From Aphrophora alni (Eukaryota > Arthropoda > Insecta > Hemiptera > Aphrophoridae): a stretch of DNA of 64,000 nt. Position numbers and translations under genes: made by a program. The notes below the pieces were generated by a model, which worked only from the letters and a program-made list of their open reading frames with translations, was not told the origin of the DNA and made no database searches. Of the stretch, positions 1 to 12,669 are shown in pieces. The DNA lies in the NCBI GenBank assembly GCA_963513935.1, contig OY740765.1, forward strand, positions 77,597,054 through 77,661,053, read 5' to 3'. Every line of letters starts with the position of its first letter. Within the stretch, counting starts at the first letter, position 1.

Positions 1-154
1 TTTGTATGGTTACGATAAATTGTTGTTCATATGTAAATATAACTGTATTCAATTGTAACACATAATCTTGTAAATAAATTATGCACAGCAGAGAGAGTGA
101 TAAACACAGAACTACCCAAGGTTGTGCTGAGTGGGGAGGCATGTGCACGCAACC

Positions 155-190
155 CCAAGCCATCTATAAATACGAGCAGCATCAACTTCA
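155..190 (+). promoter_or_regulatory. TATA-like core promoter motif
   Basis: The stretch reads CATCTATAAATACGAGCAGC, a good TATA box match (CTATAAATA at about 163-172). It lies about 50 bp upstream of a CT tract. No ORF follows it, so it may be the promoter of an old LTR or other transposon rather than of a host gene. Confidence 0.3.
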
Positions 191-223
191 TAATCATTCT
201 GCTTAACAGAGTCAAATACATCA

Positions 224-275
<52 letters not shown>
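224..275. repeat. (CT)n microsatellite
   Basis: About 25 uninterrupted CT dinucleotides. The long open frames across it on both strands (SLSLSL and ERERER) are artefacts of the repeat. Confidence 0.95.
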
Positions 276-279
<4 letters not shown>

Positions 280-364
280 CTCTTGTTATCTAAATTCACT
301 TGTTTTCTTTATTGTTTTTTTAACTGTCTTTCCTACTGTAGTCTGTAGGCTATCCCAGAAACAC

Positions 365-585
365 GGATACCCCATTTGTTGTCTGAGGGCTGATCCCCTC
401 GTAACAAACATTACCTCTGTGTTTTGTCAGCTGATCCCGGCATCACAGACTTCCCCATTTGTTGTCTGAATGCTGATCCCTCCAGGTTAAACATTCCAAC
501 CTCTGATCCCAACAACAGTTTACCTCATTCGTTGTCTCATGGCTGATCCCCTCGAGACGAACACTTTTCTAACTCTTAACACATC
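365..585. repeat. Degenerate tandem repeat with TTGTCTGA..GCTGATCCC core
   Basis: Three diverged units share the order 'CCCCATTTGTTGTCTGA', 'GCTGATCCC' and 'ACAAACATT/AAACATTCC'. Cores start near 373, 451 and 525. Spacing is roughly 70-85 bp. No coding sequence is seen. Sequence from about 590 to 1,220 shows nothing recognisable. Confidence 0.55.
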
Positions 586-1224
586 ATTTCCAACTGAATA
601 TGCATATTGTCGAAAGCCCTTCTGATATCTAAACCTTTATCCTTTGTCTAATCCCAAACCAGCTCCGACATTTGGTGTACTCAAAATTTTGAATTATAAA
701 CTCGCATTTTGTAACATGTCAAATTAAAGAGCATAAAAAGACAATGGCGCTCATGAAATATTTATGGATGACCCTAACCAAAATGTATTTGAGATTTTTT
801 AATCAGAAAATTGCTAATTCCTTTTAAGAAATACAATCAAATATGTGAAATCAGAAGACTAAACAGTTTTAAAAATATTTACTACAATAATGTGAGACAA
901 GCATTTGATGTTTAACTGAATTTTACCCTTCCTTCTGTTCAAACTAATGGCCTTCTACACTTTGACAATGGTACAGTCGTTAAGCGAATCCTTGCCTGAT
1001 GTTCACAAAGATTGTGGGTGTAATATTTAAATGGCCATCAGTTTCAATATTAATCTTAATAATTATAACAAACCAACAGTGGATACGAAATGTATCTATC
1101 ACTGTAACTGTAAAAATCCAATGTATTTTTTTCAAAATATCATCCACATTTTGAAATTACATTTTGAATAGAGTTCAAAGTGAAATTGTTGGTGCCATTC
1201 ATTTTGTCTTAAAAAGCCCTTTAA

Positions 1225-1906
1225 CCCTTTAACGCGGTAAGCCGTTCCGAGCGCTAGACCCTCTGGTGCGGTAGTGAAAATCGTCGACTAACATTTCCTC
1301 CTCTTGTGGATTGTCTGGCGGGACATTATACGTATTTACATTTACTGTAACTTCCTCATTATCTAAGATTATTGCGGTATCATTAGCCGCATTGCATATA
1401 TTTACAACTTCATCACCACTATCATGATTACCTTCAATATTTGGATCACAATGGAACTCCATTCTGCCGCCAACAACTCGCGAATATTATCACTTTACGG
1501 TTCCCACATTATCACTAAAACACAATATACACTAGAACTAATCACACGATCTACTGTCGAACTGTTAAAAATATTACACTTATAAATAAATGAGGTTATA
1601 ATAACCTATAACACACGATAGCCCTCCACGAACCCGCTACACAGACTGAGTAAATCAGCTGTTTGTATATAGCCACGTGTTGTTTCCTGTCTGAAGGTCA
1701 CGGTGGTCTAGAAATAAAAATCAATAACTCAACAGATCGCATTTCTCTTGGCAATGTTCTGGGTATACGCTCAGTTCATAAAAGTTATTTATTTAGACGC
1801 TAGAATGTAGCACGTACCGCAGCAACATTTAGCGTCTTTAGACGGGCGGCCGCGCCAGAAGGTGAAAATTTGGCCGCGTCTATAGGCGGTTCACCTCGTT
1901 GAAGGG
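1225..1906. mobile_element. Non-autonomous piggyBac-like element (682 bp)
   Basis: The element is flanked on both sides by TTAA (1,221-1,224 and 1,907-1,910), the target duplication specific to piggyBac. Its ends are inverted repeats: CCCTTTAACGCGGTAAGCCG on the left, and CCCTTCAACGAGGTGAACCG when the right end is reverse-complemented. The inside is more GC-rich than the surroundings and keeps one short minus-strand ORF (1,229-1,462). At 682 bp it is far too short for a full transposase, so it is an internally deleted copy that would need transposase in trans. Confidence 0.8.
1229..1462 (-). pseudogene. Putative N-terminal stub of a piggyBac-like transposase
   Basis: A 77-residue acidic frame begins MEFHCDPN and contains EEEMLVDD. 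It starts inside the element and stops within the terminal repeat. piggyBac transposases commonly open with an acidic, disordered N-terminus encoded near one end, so this is plausibly the remnant left by internal deletion. No DDD catalytic region is present. It could also be a chance ORF. The assignment rests on its position within a TTAA-flanked element, not on a recognised domain. Confidence 0.35.
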
Positions 1907-2399
1907 TTAACTTGATATATCACATGAGATGGTGTTTTTTTTTTTTAGTATTTTAAATGTGCCAAAAAATACCTCACTTTTGGGGGACAGGAAAAAGTGA
2001 AATCTCTGTTGATTTTCAAAAAGCTGAAAATACTTGTTTTCACATATACATAAAAATAATGGATCATAAAATTGATGTTGTATAGTTTTGTCTATAGTTT
2101 TGTCTATCGTTTTGTAATATATGCAGAGTTGTACAGTTCAAACGTGTGGACCAGCAAAATCAGTTTTGGTATTATACATATTTTGAGATGTTTTTTTCAT
2201 TTTTTTTTTTTTTTTATAACTCAAAATTTGGAGGTATCAAATTAATATAAGAAAAATAAACCCAAAATTATGATTTTCTCAAAATTTGCTCTAATGATTT
2301 TGACCAAATTTTACTAATGTGTAGCCATCTGAACCCAAACAAAACGTATTCATCACTACCTCTCTAGAAATCCCAGTTCATGAGTTATAGATAAAAAAA

Positions 2400-2860
2400 A
2401 TAATTTTTAAAAAAACAGATTGGGACTGTAAAGAAGACCCAATTTCTCAAAATCTATTTATTTCATTCAAATTTTAGTGAAATACGAAAGTTAAGGACCT
2501 AAAGTTGTGTTAAAAATCACTAGTAAAATAATATAACGGTTCAGTAACAACTGACAAAAACTAAAATAAACCTTGTCCACCATCATTAAAAGCTCGATTT
2601 TATTCAAATATAATTTTCCCTGCACATGCTTTTATAAATCAGGAAAAACAAGTTAAGGCCAGGGAAATCGACCAGGGACTTGTTATAAAAGACATAATTT
2701 CTCAAAATTGGTTATACAAACTTTTTTAAAGTTTTAGCAAAATGTGAAGAAATAACTCAAACCTGTATTCAAAATCGCAAGTAAAAAAATATTACGGTTC
2801 AAGGAGTAATTAGCAATAAACAAAAATAAACCTTAACTGCTGTTTTCAAATGCTCGAGAG
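2400..2860. repeat. Diverged tandem duplication, period about 245 bp
   Basis: Two units share 'CATAATTTCTCAAAATTGG / CCAATTTCTCAAAATCTA', 'TTTTAG(T/C)(G/A)AAAT', 'AATCRC(T)AGTAAAA', 'ATAACGGTTCA' and 'AAAATAAACCTT' in the same order. The first covers about 2,430-2,610 and the second about 2,690-2,870. A weaker partial unit (TAACTCAAAATTTGG) lies near 2,217. No open frame is seen. This is probably internal sequence of an old transposon. Confidence 0.55.
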
Positions 2861-2869
2861 AACTACACA

Positions 2870-4020
2870 TAGAACAGATGACAAATAGACAAACAGACAG
2901 ACATCATTCCAAAAACTAATTTTTGAACTTTGAGGACCATTAAATTGATATATCTGCAAAAACTTTTACATACGTTTTTTGACTCATTATATAATTTTCT
3001 CTACATGTAAGAAAGTAAAAATGTGAAAGAAGTTATTGAATAGTTATAAGTTATAAAAGTATTTTCATAGAAAAAGGAAATAATAAGTTAATGAATGCAG
3101 ATGAAGGACTAGTACTAAATTCGTGTTTATTTTTTTTATTGGAATCCAGATATTAAAAGTTCACAATAGTTAGCGAAATATAGATATTAAATTATGTCCA
3201 AATTAAATTTTGTTGTTATTTTACAAATTTATTGTTTTAAAGTTTTATGGTAAGTTTCAAGTAATTTAAAAATTATATTAAAATTAAACAAACTTTTCCA
3301 TTAGTTTAGTGAATTATTCATATTACAGTATTTCATTTCTTTATAATGTACAATTTTATACTTTTATTTTAGTGTATATTATAAGTGCTTTAAACAACAA
3401 ATTAATATCCACTAATGTGGCCACAAACTGATAGGCTGATACATCTGTGGAGTGGGAGGGGTTTAGATTATTACCTTTATGTTAGATTAGATTTACATAT
3501 TTAGCCGTAGAACCCTCTAGTGATGATAACCATGTTTTGGAAATGTGTATCAAGGTATTTAATACAATAATCTAAATAAAAATAATTATAATGTTTTTAA
3601 TTATTGTTTCTATAATTGTGGTTAGGGTAATTTTCAATTAATATTAATTTTACCACAGTGCCAACTGAATATTTTATCTATAAATGTATAATATAAATAT
3701 GATCCAATTTTTTGTTAAGTACAGGGACACAAATTATAAGATTATATATATATATATATATATATTATTCCTGTGATTTTTAAACATTAATTAATTGTAA
3801 GTGATATGTAACTTCCAGTTTAATATTTTGTTTCTGAATTCTAGTTATGTTTTATTAACTGTTTTAAAAAAAAATTAATTCTCAGCAAAATGGTTCAATT
3901 CCTGGGCAAAGAGATCAATTAAAAAAAAAAGTATAATATTTTACATTAAATTTTTGTTTTTGGTTAATATGTTTTTTGAGATTTTTTTTGCAATGTGGAA
4001 TACTAAGTTGTTTTTTAAAT
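2870..4020. other. Non-coding AT-rich stretch, (TA)n at 3,745-3,767
   Basis: No gene, terminal repeat or RNA gene is seen. It carries a short TA microsatellite and ends in the T-rich tract that precedes the splice acceptor at 4,028-4,029. Confidence 0.6.
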
Positions 4021-4029
4021 TTCCATTAG

Positions 4030-4168
4030 GCAAAACTGTGATATTCATGCGGTAAAAGCTCTGCGCAAATTCTATCAAAGGCCATATTTTTTACCGAACA
4101 CTGTTTCTCCAGCACATTTCAACTGGGTTCTTATGTCTTCTAACTACAACACAAATAATTTTAAGCAG
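4030..4168 (+). CDS. Internal exon of a host gene, possibly cupin/JmjC-like (exon A)
   Basis: A 139-nt segment is bounded by a T-rich acceptor (TTTCCATTAG at its 5' edge) and a GTAATT donor at 4,169. Only one frame is open; it reads through 46 codons and includes FYQRPYFLP and HFNWVLMSSNYN. The exon begins with the last base of a split codon and ends in phase 0. That joins perfectly to exon B at 13,730, which starts in phase 0. The 5' exons must lie upstream but I could not identify them with confidence. Taken with exons B and C, the short beta-strand-like segments hint at a cupin or JmjC-type barrel. The exon itself is much better supported than this fold guess. Confidence 0.65.
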
Positions 4169-4169
4169 G

Positions 4170-7100
4170 TAATTATTATTAATGCATGAATTCAAACATG
4201 TTATCTTTACTTACACATATTAGGACTTTGGCACGTGTTTAATAATTTTACAAAATTCAATATCAAGGATCAACCATATTGGATTTAACCAAAGAACAAG
4301 GGTTATTTTTAAGTAAGAACTGTTTATTACAGACCACAGAAAACTTTATTAATGAACAAAATTTCAACTGGCAATACAAACTACAACATTTAAAAAAATT
4401 TCTATGTAATCTCCATGGAGATAGAAGCACTTGAGATTTGTCAGAATTTTGTTGATTCCATTTTTATTATATTTTTAAACATTTTATTGAATTCTAATAT
4501 AAATACACTTCAAAATAATAATAAGGTCCACTATAATTAAGTAACAAAAAACTCTATTAAACATAATACATATTTAATAGAACTTAGTTTTAAGAATGAA
4601 ACTCTTATAAATTAATTTATACAAATACTAAAGAAACATAACTAATACATGTCACAAAAATCTTTTAAAATAATTTATACTTAAATAAATTGAAAAGAAA
4701 AACTTTAAAATGCATTGCTTAAAAAAGAAGACCCTGTTTCATATTTAAGTTATAATACAATTAGGTAACCCAGAGGAAAACCTGTAATGTGTTAACTGCC
4801 GTGGACTCTTGCTAAAAAAGGCAGATGCTGCAATAAACACACAAGATAAAAATCTAAATCAAAATTCAGAAATTAAAGAATAAACTTACTGCGGGTAGAG
4901 TAAAATTGGTTTCTACATGTTTAAATAAAAATATGTTTTTGGATTTTCATTCAAATGTAGTCAATTTATAACTGTTTTTGAAAATTTATTTAATGTATAA
5001 ATGCGGCAAACAATTAAATATTTTAAGAGTTATAACAGTAAATGACCTTTCAAAAGCTTCTGTGTATCGTCTTAGAATAGTATATTTATTATAAGTTCTT
5101 AGTTTTACATTGTACTAATTTTGTACGCCCTTAGTATAGCCCAAATCTATATAAAATATTCTTAAGTTTTTATAAATAAACAGATGTCTTAGATGGAAGC
5201 AGTTTAACTGTTGAAAAAGTGAAAAACATTTCAGTTTCTTGTAGTTTTTAATAATATATGATTTAAAATTTTTTTTTAATGATAGTTAAAAGAGGTTATT
5301 CCAGCAAATAATTCCATATTGTCTAGAATTAACTGGGGCATATTTTTTCAGAATTGTCAATTAGCATTCATATCTTAACATATAAAATTTCCGTAGAGCA
5401 GCTAATAGTACTGAATTATTTTTTTTAATATGGAGTTTACACTGTAATAGTGTACTTTTTAGTTTGGTGATCTTAAATTGAATCGGCTGTATGTTGGACT
5501 CAATGCAGCAAACAGGAAACGTATTTTGTTTTTTGAATAAAATCAATAAAGAATAAGTAAATAAAGAAAATAATTAGTACAAAATAATCAGAGAAATTTT
5601 TTTTATGTATATTAATATTTAAAACAGGTATAAGTTTAATTATAAGAAAACTGCAGTATAAATGTTTTGTACAAAAAGAATGAAATCTGTCACTAACCAA
5701 CTAAACCGAAAGAAAGTCAGTCTCTGCTGAACCTTGAAAGGAAGAAGTACGCTCAGTCGATAGATATGTTCGTCGAGACAAAGTGGAAATATAGATAGAA
5801 AATGTTTTCTTGAGAAACTAAGAGTTATTTTACAAGTACTGTTATATAATAATGTGCGTTGTTTTCTTTTGGCTAAAAATAAACTTTCAAAAGTGAAGAG
5901 TTATGACTTTGTAATATTGTGCAATGGACAATGTGCATTATGTAAGCCGGAAAACGCGTACAAAAAATAATAAGTAATTGTGTTTTAAACAAAAACTAAA
6001 CAATTTGAATTGAATGTTTTGAACTAATAGTGAAGTAAATATTTGATACGTACTTAAAAGCAAAGTTGAAAATTAAAAAAAGTTAATTTTAAAACGGGAG
6101 ACGTGATTTCAGTAAAACAACGCCATGTGATTTCAACCTGGAAAAGGTGTGCTTTTAATTAAAAGTTCTATCTAAAATATTAATGCATGTCTGGTATAAC
6201 ATGCCTAAACTATTCTTTTTTAAAACTATAATATGTAATTAATTGAAACTTGTGTTTTTTGTTGAAATTTCAATATTGTGTCTATAGAATTGTCTGATTT
6301 TTTTGTAAGAAGAGATGATATGTTATTGGAGTCTGATTTTCTAAATGTTTTATAAATAAAAGAGTTTTTTGTTTAAAGTTATGATTTTGATGTTTTTAAT
6401 TTGAAAAAGAAATAATGTTTTATGAAATTAATTAAATAAGATAAAAAGAATATTAGCTTCTCAATATATAAAAATTTTAATTTAAAAGTAGGTTGCAACC
6501 ATAAATAATAATAATAAATTAAATTTTAATGAACATATTTTTTTTGTAATTTTATTTTTACAGGTGTTATTTGACTTATATGTATTCTGATGTTAATTTG
6601 TGTTTTTCAATAATAAAATGTACATTTCAGAATAAAAAAGATTCTGTACTTTATTCAATATTCTACTTAGTAACACTTTTTTCAAAAGAACTTGCGACCT
6701 CAGAGATAAGTTACACTCTCTTCAAGAGTAATAAATTTTATATTAAAAATTAATAAAATTATTAAAATTTTTAAAATTAAAAAAAAAATTGTATTAATTT
6801 AATAAAGACTATATATATTTGTAACAAAATATTACAAAATGGCTTCCAACTTAATCGAATAAGCATTAAGAAATCTCTTATTATCTCATTGAATTTTAAT
6901 TTTTTCAATACTAAAATTTTCATCAAGATTAATTCCAAAGTATTTAATATTAGATACTTTTTTTAAAACTAATGTCATGTAATTATCATAAATTAATTAC
7001 CTTATTTTCTCTATCTAAACAATCCTTAAATATTACACAGATTACCGGTTTCTGTGAGATTAAACCACCCTCATCTGATCATCACAAAAATTCGTTGTCA

Positions 7101-7550
7101 TTCTTTTTCTCATTCCAGGCATAAAAATGTTAAGTAATACAAGATAAACAATTAGGTTTCATTTGAAAAAGACATCGAGAACATTTATATACGAAAGTTT
7201 TTGAGCCTTTTATGTCATTCTTTTTCACTTCAAACAAAAATATATTTGGTGTTATCACTTAAAACTAAAATACCATATGATTTTGAACAAAAGAATTGGT
7301 CAACCTATCTAAATCATCTTGAATCTGTGTGTCTCGGTCATTTTTATTAATAATGGTAAAAGCAAAATCACACTACATACTGAACCAACAGGGCTTTTCT
7401 CATTCAAAAAACGAGAAAACAGAACACATTTAAATCTACCATTTAAATAAAAATAAAACTAGCCATAAACACTGCCCATTAATCCTGCATCCCCTAGTTA
7501 TAATTACATGATCTACAGAATTAATTAAAAGCCTTAATATTATCAATAAA
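4170..7550. other. Intron A-B, first part: no recognisable genes
   Basis: AT-rich intronic sequence. Open frames at 5,361-5,700 and 6,571-6,753 show no motif, codon bias or flanking signals and look like chance. A slightly GC-richer patch (about 5,700-6,130) contains TCAGTCT/TCAGTCG motifs but no ORF. Confidence 0.5.
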
Positions 7551-7559
7551 TAATTCAGA

Positions 7560-10330
7560 TTTATTTACATTCAATCCTAGGTAAAGTTTTTTGCAAAACT
7601 GTTTGAAAGGATTTTCAGCTACTACTTTTGCCTAAATCCGTGTTAATTTATTGCTTAAGTCATTGGATGGTGGAATGTTGGTTGCTTCTGTCTTTTGTGA
7701 CCTTACAAAGGTCTTTGATTGTGTATAGCATGAAGTATTATTGGATAAAATTAAGCATTATGGATTTGAAGATGTTAATCAAGACTGGTTTGATTCATAT
7801 TTAACATCTAGAAAACAAAGAAAAATTATATTATAAACAGGATATGCATAATCAGAGTAGAGTTTTATTGGAACGGTATGCCCAAGGGTTCCATCTTCAC
7901 CCAAATTATTTTCCTAATATGTAAATGATTTACCATGCAATTGTAATGTGCATATTTTGAATTTTTGAATATGAGATGGAAAGTCGCGGTAAAATAAATA
8001 AATGCTGCCATTGGTTAAAATGAAAACGGAAGTTAATAAAGTCAAGTGAAAATGGTCTTCATGGCTGTTTCTAGAATAATGAAATAAATCAAAACAAATT
8101 TCCAAAAGATGTATTTATATAGATAGCAAGGTTTAATTTTAAGATTGGCTTATAAATTGAGTGAAATATTTGTTGTCATGTGGTTCTGGGTTTGAGGCTA
8201 TAATCACGTGATTAAGATGTGATATCCGGAACTGCAAGCGTGTGTGTAGTCAGTCTAGGATGAGCGCCTGAAATGGACAGATGTAGTTTTGATTAGTGAA
8301 AGAGTTAATTCGTAGACAGTGGAATTTGTGTTAAAGTGATTTTTATATCATAAACAATGTAAAATACTAATAGTTTTGAAGTCAGTTAATATAAGAATCA
8401 GTTACTGGACAATGTCGGAGATGGGCAGAAGCATTTTTCGTTTGTGAAGTGGTTAGTCTTTGTTGGTGAAAGCTGAGCACATGGTGTGATTTAGACTTTG
8501 TTCGATATATAGACAATTTAAGCGGTATTTTAATCTGAAAGACTCCGAATATCAAAACATGAACTTTGTTTTATTAGTAGAAACAAGATGTGCGAAAATC
8601 ATGAATATTAAATTGAAGTCTGAGACAACTTAGATGCAACATGAACTATGGCGAACCTTAACCTTCGGGACAAGAACTTCACGCTACAACCGAAGTCTAC
8701 TTTGGGAAATACTATAATGTGGTAACACAAATAACAGACAATATCATTTTGTTTTCTTTGTACAAAAGTACTAATGATGAAATTTTAATTATGATTAAAA
8801 TATCTTAAAATTTGTTTGATGAATAAATTAAAATGTAATAAGTATTTTTAAGAGTGTCTAACTAGTTTTAATAGAAAATTTCTAACTTAATAATAAATTA
8901 TAATTTCATAATATGAGATAAAGATACTCATATAAAAATTTAATGAATAAAAGTTGCAATTAATTTTAAAGTAGAGTCATTTACAAGAAACTTGGTCTCT
9001 TCAAGACAAAATAATTCTTTTTATTTTTAACATGATCTAATTACAAATAATAAACTAATGTATGTGTATTAATAATATATATTTGAATAAATAATATGTT
9101 CAGTTTCAGAAACAAAGAAAAGGACTTCTTATTTACCATTATACCATTTGAGAGTACACTTTTAAAAGTATCTACGACCCTGAGAATTTTTTAATTATTA
9201 ATAATTAAACTCTTACTTTTTCTAAATTGGTGAACTAATGTCACCTGGCGCCCTTAAAGCTGAGGAAACATTAATTACTTTTCTTTTAAAAAATAAACTA
9301 AATTCAAAATCACTGATAATAAAATTACTTCAATTGTCGCACCAACTGTGGGGCAATTTGTTTTAGAAAACCCTCAACACTGATATTGTATTTATATTAC
9401 TACACAATGTTACAGAGTTTAATTCTCTACTCAGATAATACTAGTGCCATAGTAAAAAAGGATAGCATTTTAAAACTGTCTGAACCTGAAAACACCTAGA
9501 ATATTATCAGTTTTGGATGATTGGTTCTCAGATAATGGTTAAAACTGAATCTTTTAAAAACAAAACTATTGTATTTTTTCAACAATCACTCAAAACTAGA
9601 TGAAATGAGTATAATGTATGAAAATCAACTATTAAAGTTAAACAGCTCCATAACTTTTAGGCGTAATCATTGATCAAAATTTAAATTGGAATTCACGAAC
9701 GGATAAATAAATTAGCTAAAAAGCTAAATTATTTTGGTTTTAGTATGAATATTCTTAATACAGTATCAGACCATGAAGGCTGTTTACTATGGCTATTTTT
9801 TTCTCTGATGAAATATGGCATAACTGTTTGGGGAAATGCATCAAGGCCAATTTCCATTTAAAAAATGGTTTTAGGGATTATTTCATATCATAAAATGGGA
9901 TACTAAGTAAAACATTTATTAAGAGCCTTACTCTCACAACATTAGCAAACTTATACATTTATGAGATGCTTTGTTGTACAAAGAGGAAAACCAAATATAC
10001 AATTGCATCCATAGTACATTCACATAATACGAGATGGTGGGAACTAATCCATTTACAGTACACTGACATAAGCTATATTTGAGGAGAGCCAAGATTACAG
10101 CAGTGTGAAATTATTTAATAAACTTCCTGATAATGTTAAAAATATGCCTGAAAAAATTGCACAAATTATAAAGACATTACTGCTAATTTCTTTAATTTTT
10201 TTTTTTATAAAAAATAATACTATACTATTGGTGAATATTTGGCAGATTCAGACTTTTGTAAAGAAGTAAATCCTCTGGGCATTTTCTCTAATAATGCTGT
10301 TGTTTTATTGTATTATGAGATTTGTAAGGA
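7560..10330 (+). mobile_element. Decayed CR1/Jockey-like LINE fragment, split
   Basis: The + strand between about 7,660 and 7,910 translates, with several stops, to reverse transcriptase core sequence: a CDLTKVFDCV block (RT motif A), then DKIKHYGF and a damaged PKGSIF block (motif B). From about 9,390 the RT resumes with YSDNTSAIV-like sequence (a degraded YADD-type box) and LDDWFSDNGL, running toward 10,330. The 7,930-9,380 interval between the halves lacks LINE signal. It is probably a later insertion of unknown type, with a GC-richer patch at 8,150-8,720. All frames are broken. Confidence 0.6.
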
Positions 10331-10419
10331 ACTAAATTTTATAAATTATGTGATTTTTTTTTTTCACTTTATGTGTAATTTTTATGTTTGTCATTGTATA
10401 TAACATACAGTATACATAA

Positions 10420-10431
10420 TATTAATATTAA

Positions 10432-10486
<55 letters not shown>

Positions 10487-10560
10487 CATGTAATATAATC
10501 TATATGCAATATATATATATATATATATATATATTGCATGTAATATAATCTATATGCAAT
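10420..10560. repeat. (TA)n microsatellite with duplicated near-palindromic 28-mer
   Basis: Two (AT)n runs alternate with two copies of a 28-bp unit starting ATTGCATG and ending TATGCAAT (about 10,484 and 10,533). The ends of the unit are inverted repeats of each other. Confidence 0.85.
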
Positions 10561-10572
10561 ATGACAATTCAC

Positions 10573-12660
10573 CTATCTATATAATATAATTATGTTATGT
10601 GAATGTAATAAATAAAAATAGGCGCTAAGAACCCTATTTACTTCAAGACATAATAGAAGAATTTTAATAATTTTTTTCAATATTTTTGAAAGTGCTAACA
10701 GTAGTGAAATTGGTCTATAGTTTACTAATAAAAATTTAAAGATCGGAACTACAATTGCCAATTTTGTATTTCTCTGAAAAATTCCACTTTCCATACTAAA
10801 ATTAATAATATAAGACAATATCTCCTATTTCTTTTAAAACAATTATTTATAACATCCACACTTGGATCCTTTTTTCCTTAAATTTGAAAGCTGTTTATTA
10901 ACATCATTGGAGTCAGTGGAGGCAGCAAATACTGAGTTTGAGACTCAAAATTTTGGAAAAACCCCACTATAGTTACTAGAATTGAATGGAACAAATGGAT
11001 ATATGTCAAGTCTTAATCTATGGACAATATAAAAATTATACTCATTAAACATATTTGTCATCTCAAATGGGTTGGAAACCATCTCATTACTTCCATTTTT
11101 GCTTTGAACTATTTCTATAATATTATTTTTTAAATTTTATACCAATAATTTCATCTACAATCTTCCACTTAACTGACGAATCATTCTTGTTATTTTAAAA
11201 TATCTGTAAATATTTCAGAAAAAATAAAAATATATTAATCTTTATTTTTTTCAAATATCATCTGCTAACCAATCTTTATAACTTTTATAATACAGTTTAA
11301 GTTTTTCATTATAACGTTGTTGTAGTGTTTTTTGTGTAGAGTCATTTTTTTAATTAATATATCCACATAAACTCATATGCACCCACAGTTTTAAAAAAGT
11401 GTTCTGCTTTCTCCCACCAAGAGTAGTGATTGCCCATTCGATACTTTCAATTAATTTATTTGATTATATTTCATATACCAACGTCACATTGAACTGGCTA
11501 TATACATGCGTTCAATCCATACTTATTATTTTATTTTTTAGCATATCAATATTTATTAGATGATTCATATAAAATATTTCCATTTTTTAAGCAGTATTTA
11601 CACCAAGATCTAATACATATATTTATCAGATTATGGTCAGTTATACCTAGATTGACTGTTCCAGATTTACAAACAAAATTATTCCTACTTCTAAAAAATT
11701 AATTGCTATTACATGTACTGGAGTGTTCTATAGAAGTCTAGTTTCTTTATTTATAAGTTGTTCAAGTCCATGGCTAGATATACAAATTAGATAATCGCTA
11801 TTATTTTCTGTTTTGTACTAAAATACAAATATTGATATCAAAACTACATTTTTGTTTCATTAGAGTTTTTTCGTAATACAAGCAACTCTTACATACAGAG
11901 TACAGATGCATATGTCATGTTGTTAGATCTGTTTTAACTCTTCTCTTTTGCATTAACATATGTTTGTCCATTCGTCGAAGAAATTTCACAATTCCAGGCG
12001 CCACATCTATCCTGGTCTCTTGTGAAGCCTATGACAAATGTCTATCATATTTTTCATTATTGCAAAATCAAGTGATAATCTAACATTCTTCACCACCTCC
12101 ATGATATCTTCATTTGAATCTGGAAGTACTCCATAAACTTCAACTGAATTAACTCTGGAATACTGTTCACAATTTTCCAACTGTTGAACTCGAGCTCTTA
12201 AATTACATTTTCTTGAGTTCACTCCTCAATTTTTTGTCATTTTTCTAATATTTTGGTTTGTTCGTCCAATTTTTTTTTTTTATTGTTGTTTATCTTTAAA
12301 AAGCCAATTTAGATATATTTTGGGTAAGTCTTAATCCATTCTTCTTCTATCGTTTTTAGCTTCTTGCAGCAAAAACACATCTGCAATACTTGGATTGCCT
12401 GATTCGGCAGTCGACTCAGACTTGATGTTTTGTCTTCTGGTTTTAGCACAAGAAGGGCATCTGCTTATCATTCAATATAAATTCAATGCCCTCCTTACTT
12501 AACTGCACACATTGTGCATGGTACAATTTGCTACACTCTCCACATGTGATTTTCACCTGCCTGCTAACAAATTGTTTGAACCAAATCACACAACCTGACT
12601 TTATGAAACCAAAAAAATATATATATATATATAAAATTAAAGTTACAAATAACATTATGG
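10573..12660 (-). mobile_element. Decayed CR1-like LINE on the minus strand
   Basis: Three pieces lie in the expected minus-strand order. At 12,443-12,655 a PHD-type zinc finger remnant has CGECSKLYHAQC. At 12,007-12,222 an ORF1-like coiled segment has QLENCEQYSRVNSVEVYGV and DICHRLHK. At 10,573-10,818 the RT palm start has VVPIFK and NYRPISLLLALSKILKK. The 10,830-12,000 interval, where the endonuclease should be, is heavily mutated. The 3' half of RT is missing and the fragment ends at the TA microsatellite. It lies tail-to-tail with the + strand LINE to its left. Confidence 0.65.
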
Positions 12661-12669
12661 AGACAAAAA

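Noticed and set aside
27..348. Overlapping ORFs on both strands across the CT tract
   Set aside because: Their length comes from the stop-free dinucleotide repeat (SLSLSL/ERERER).
10369..10572. ORF rich in Tyr-Ile
   Set aside because: Translation of a TA microsatellite. The same applies to 40,638-40,886 and 62,708-62,890.
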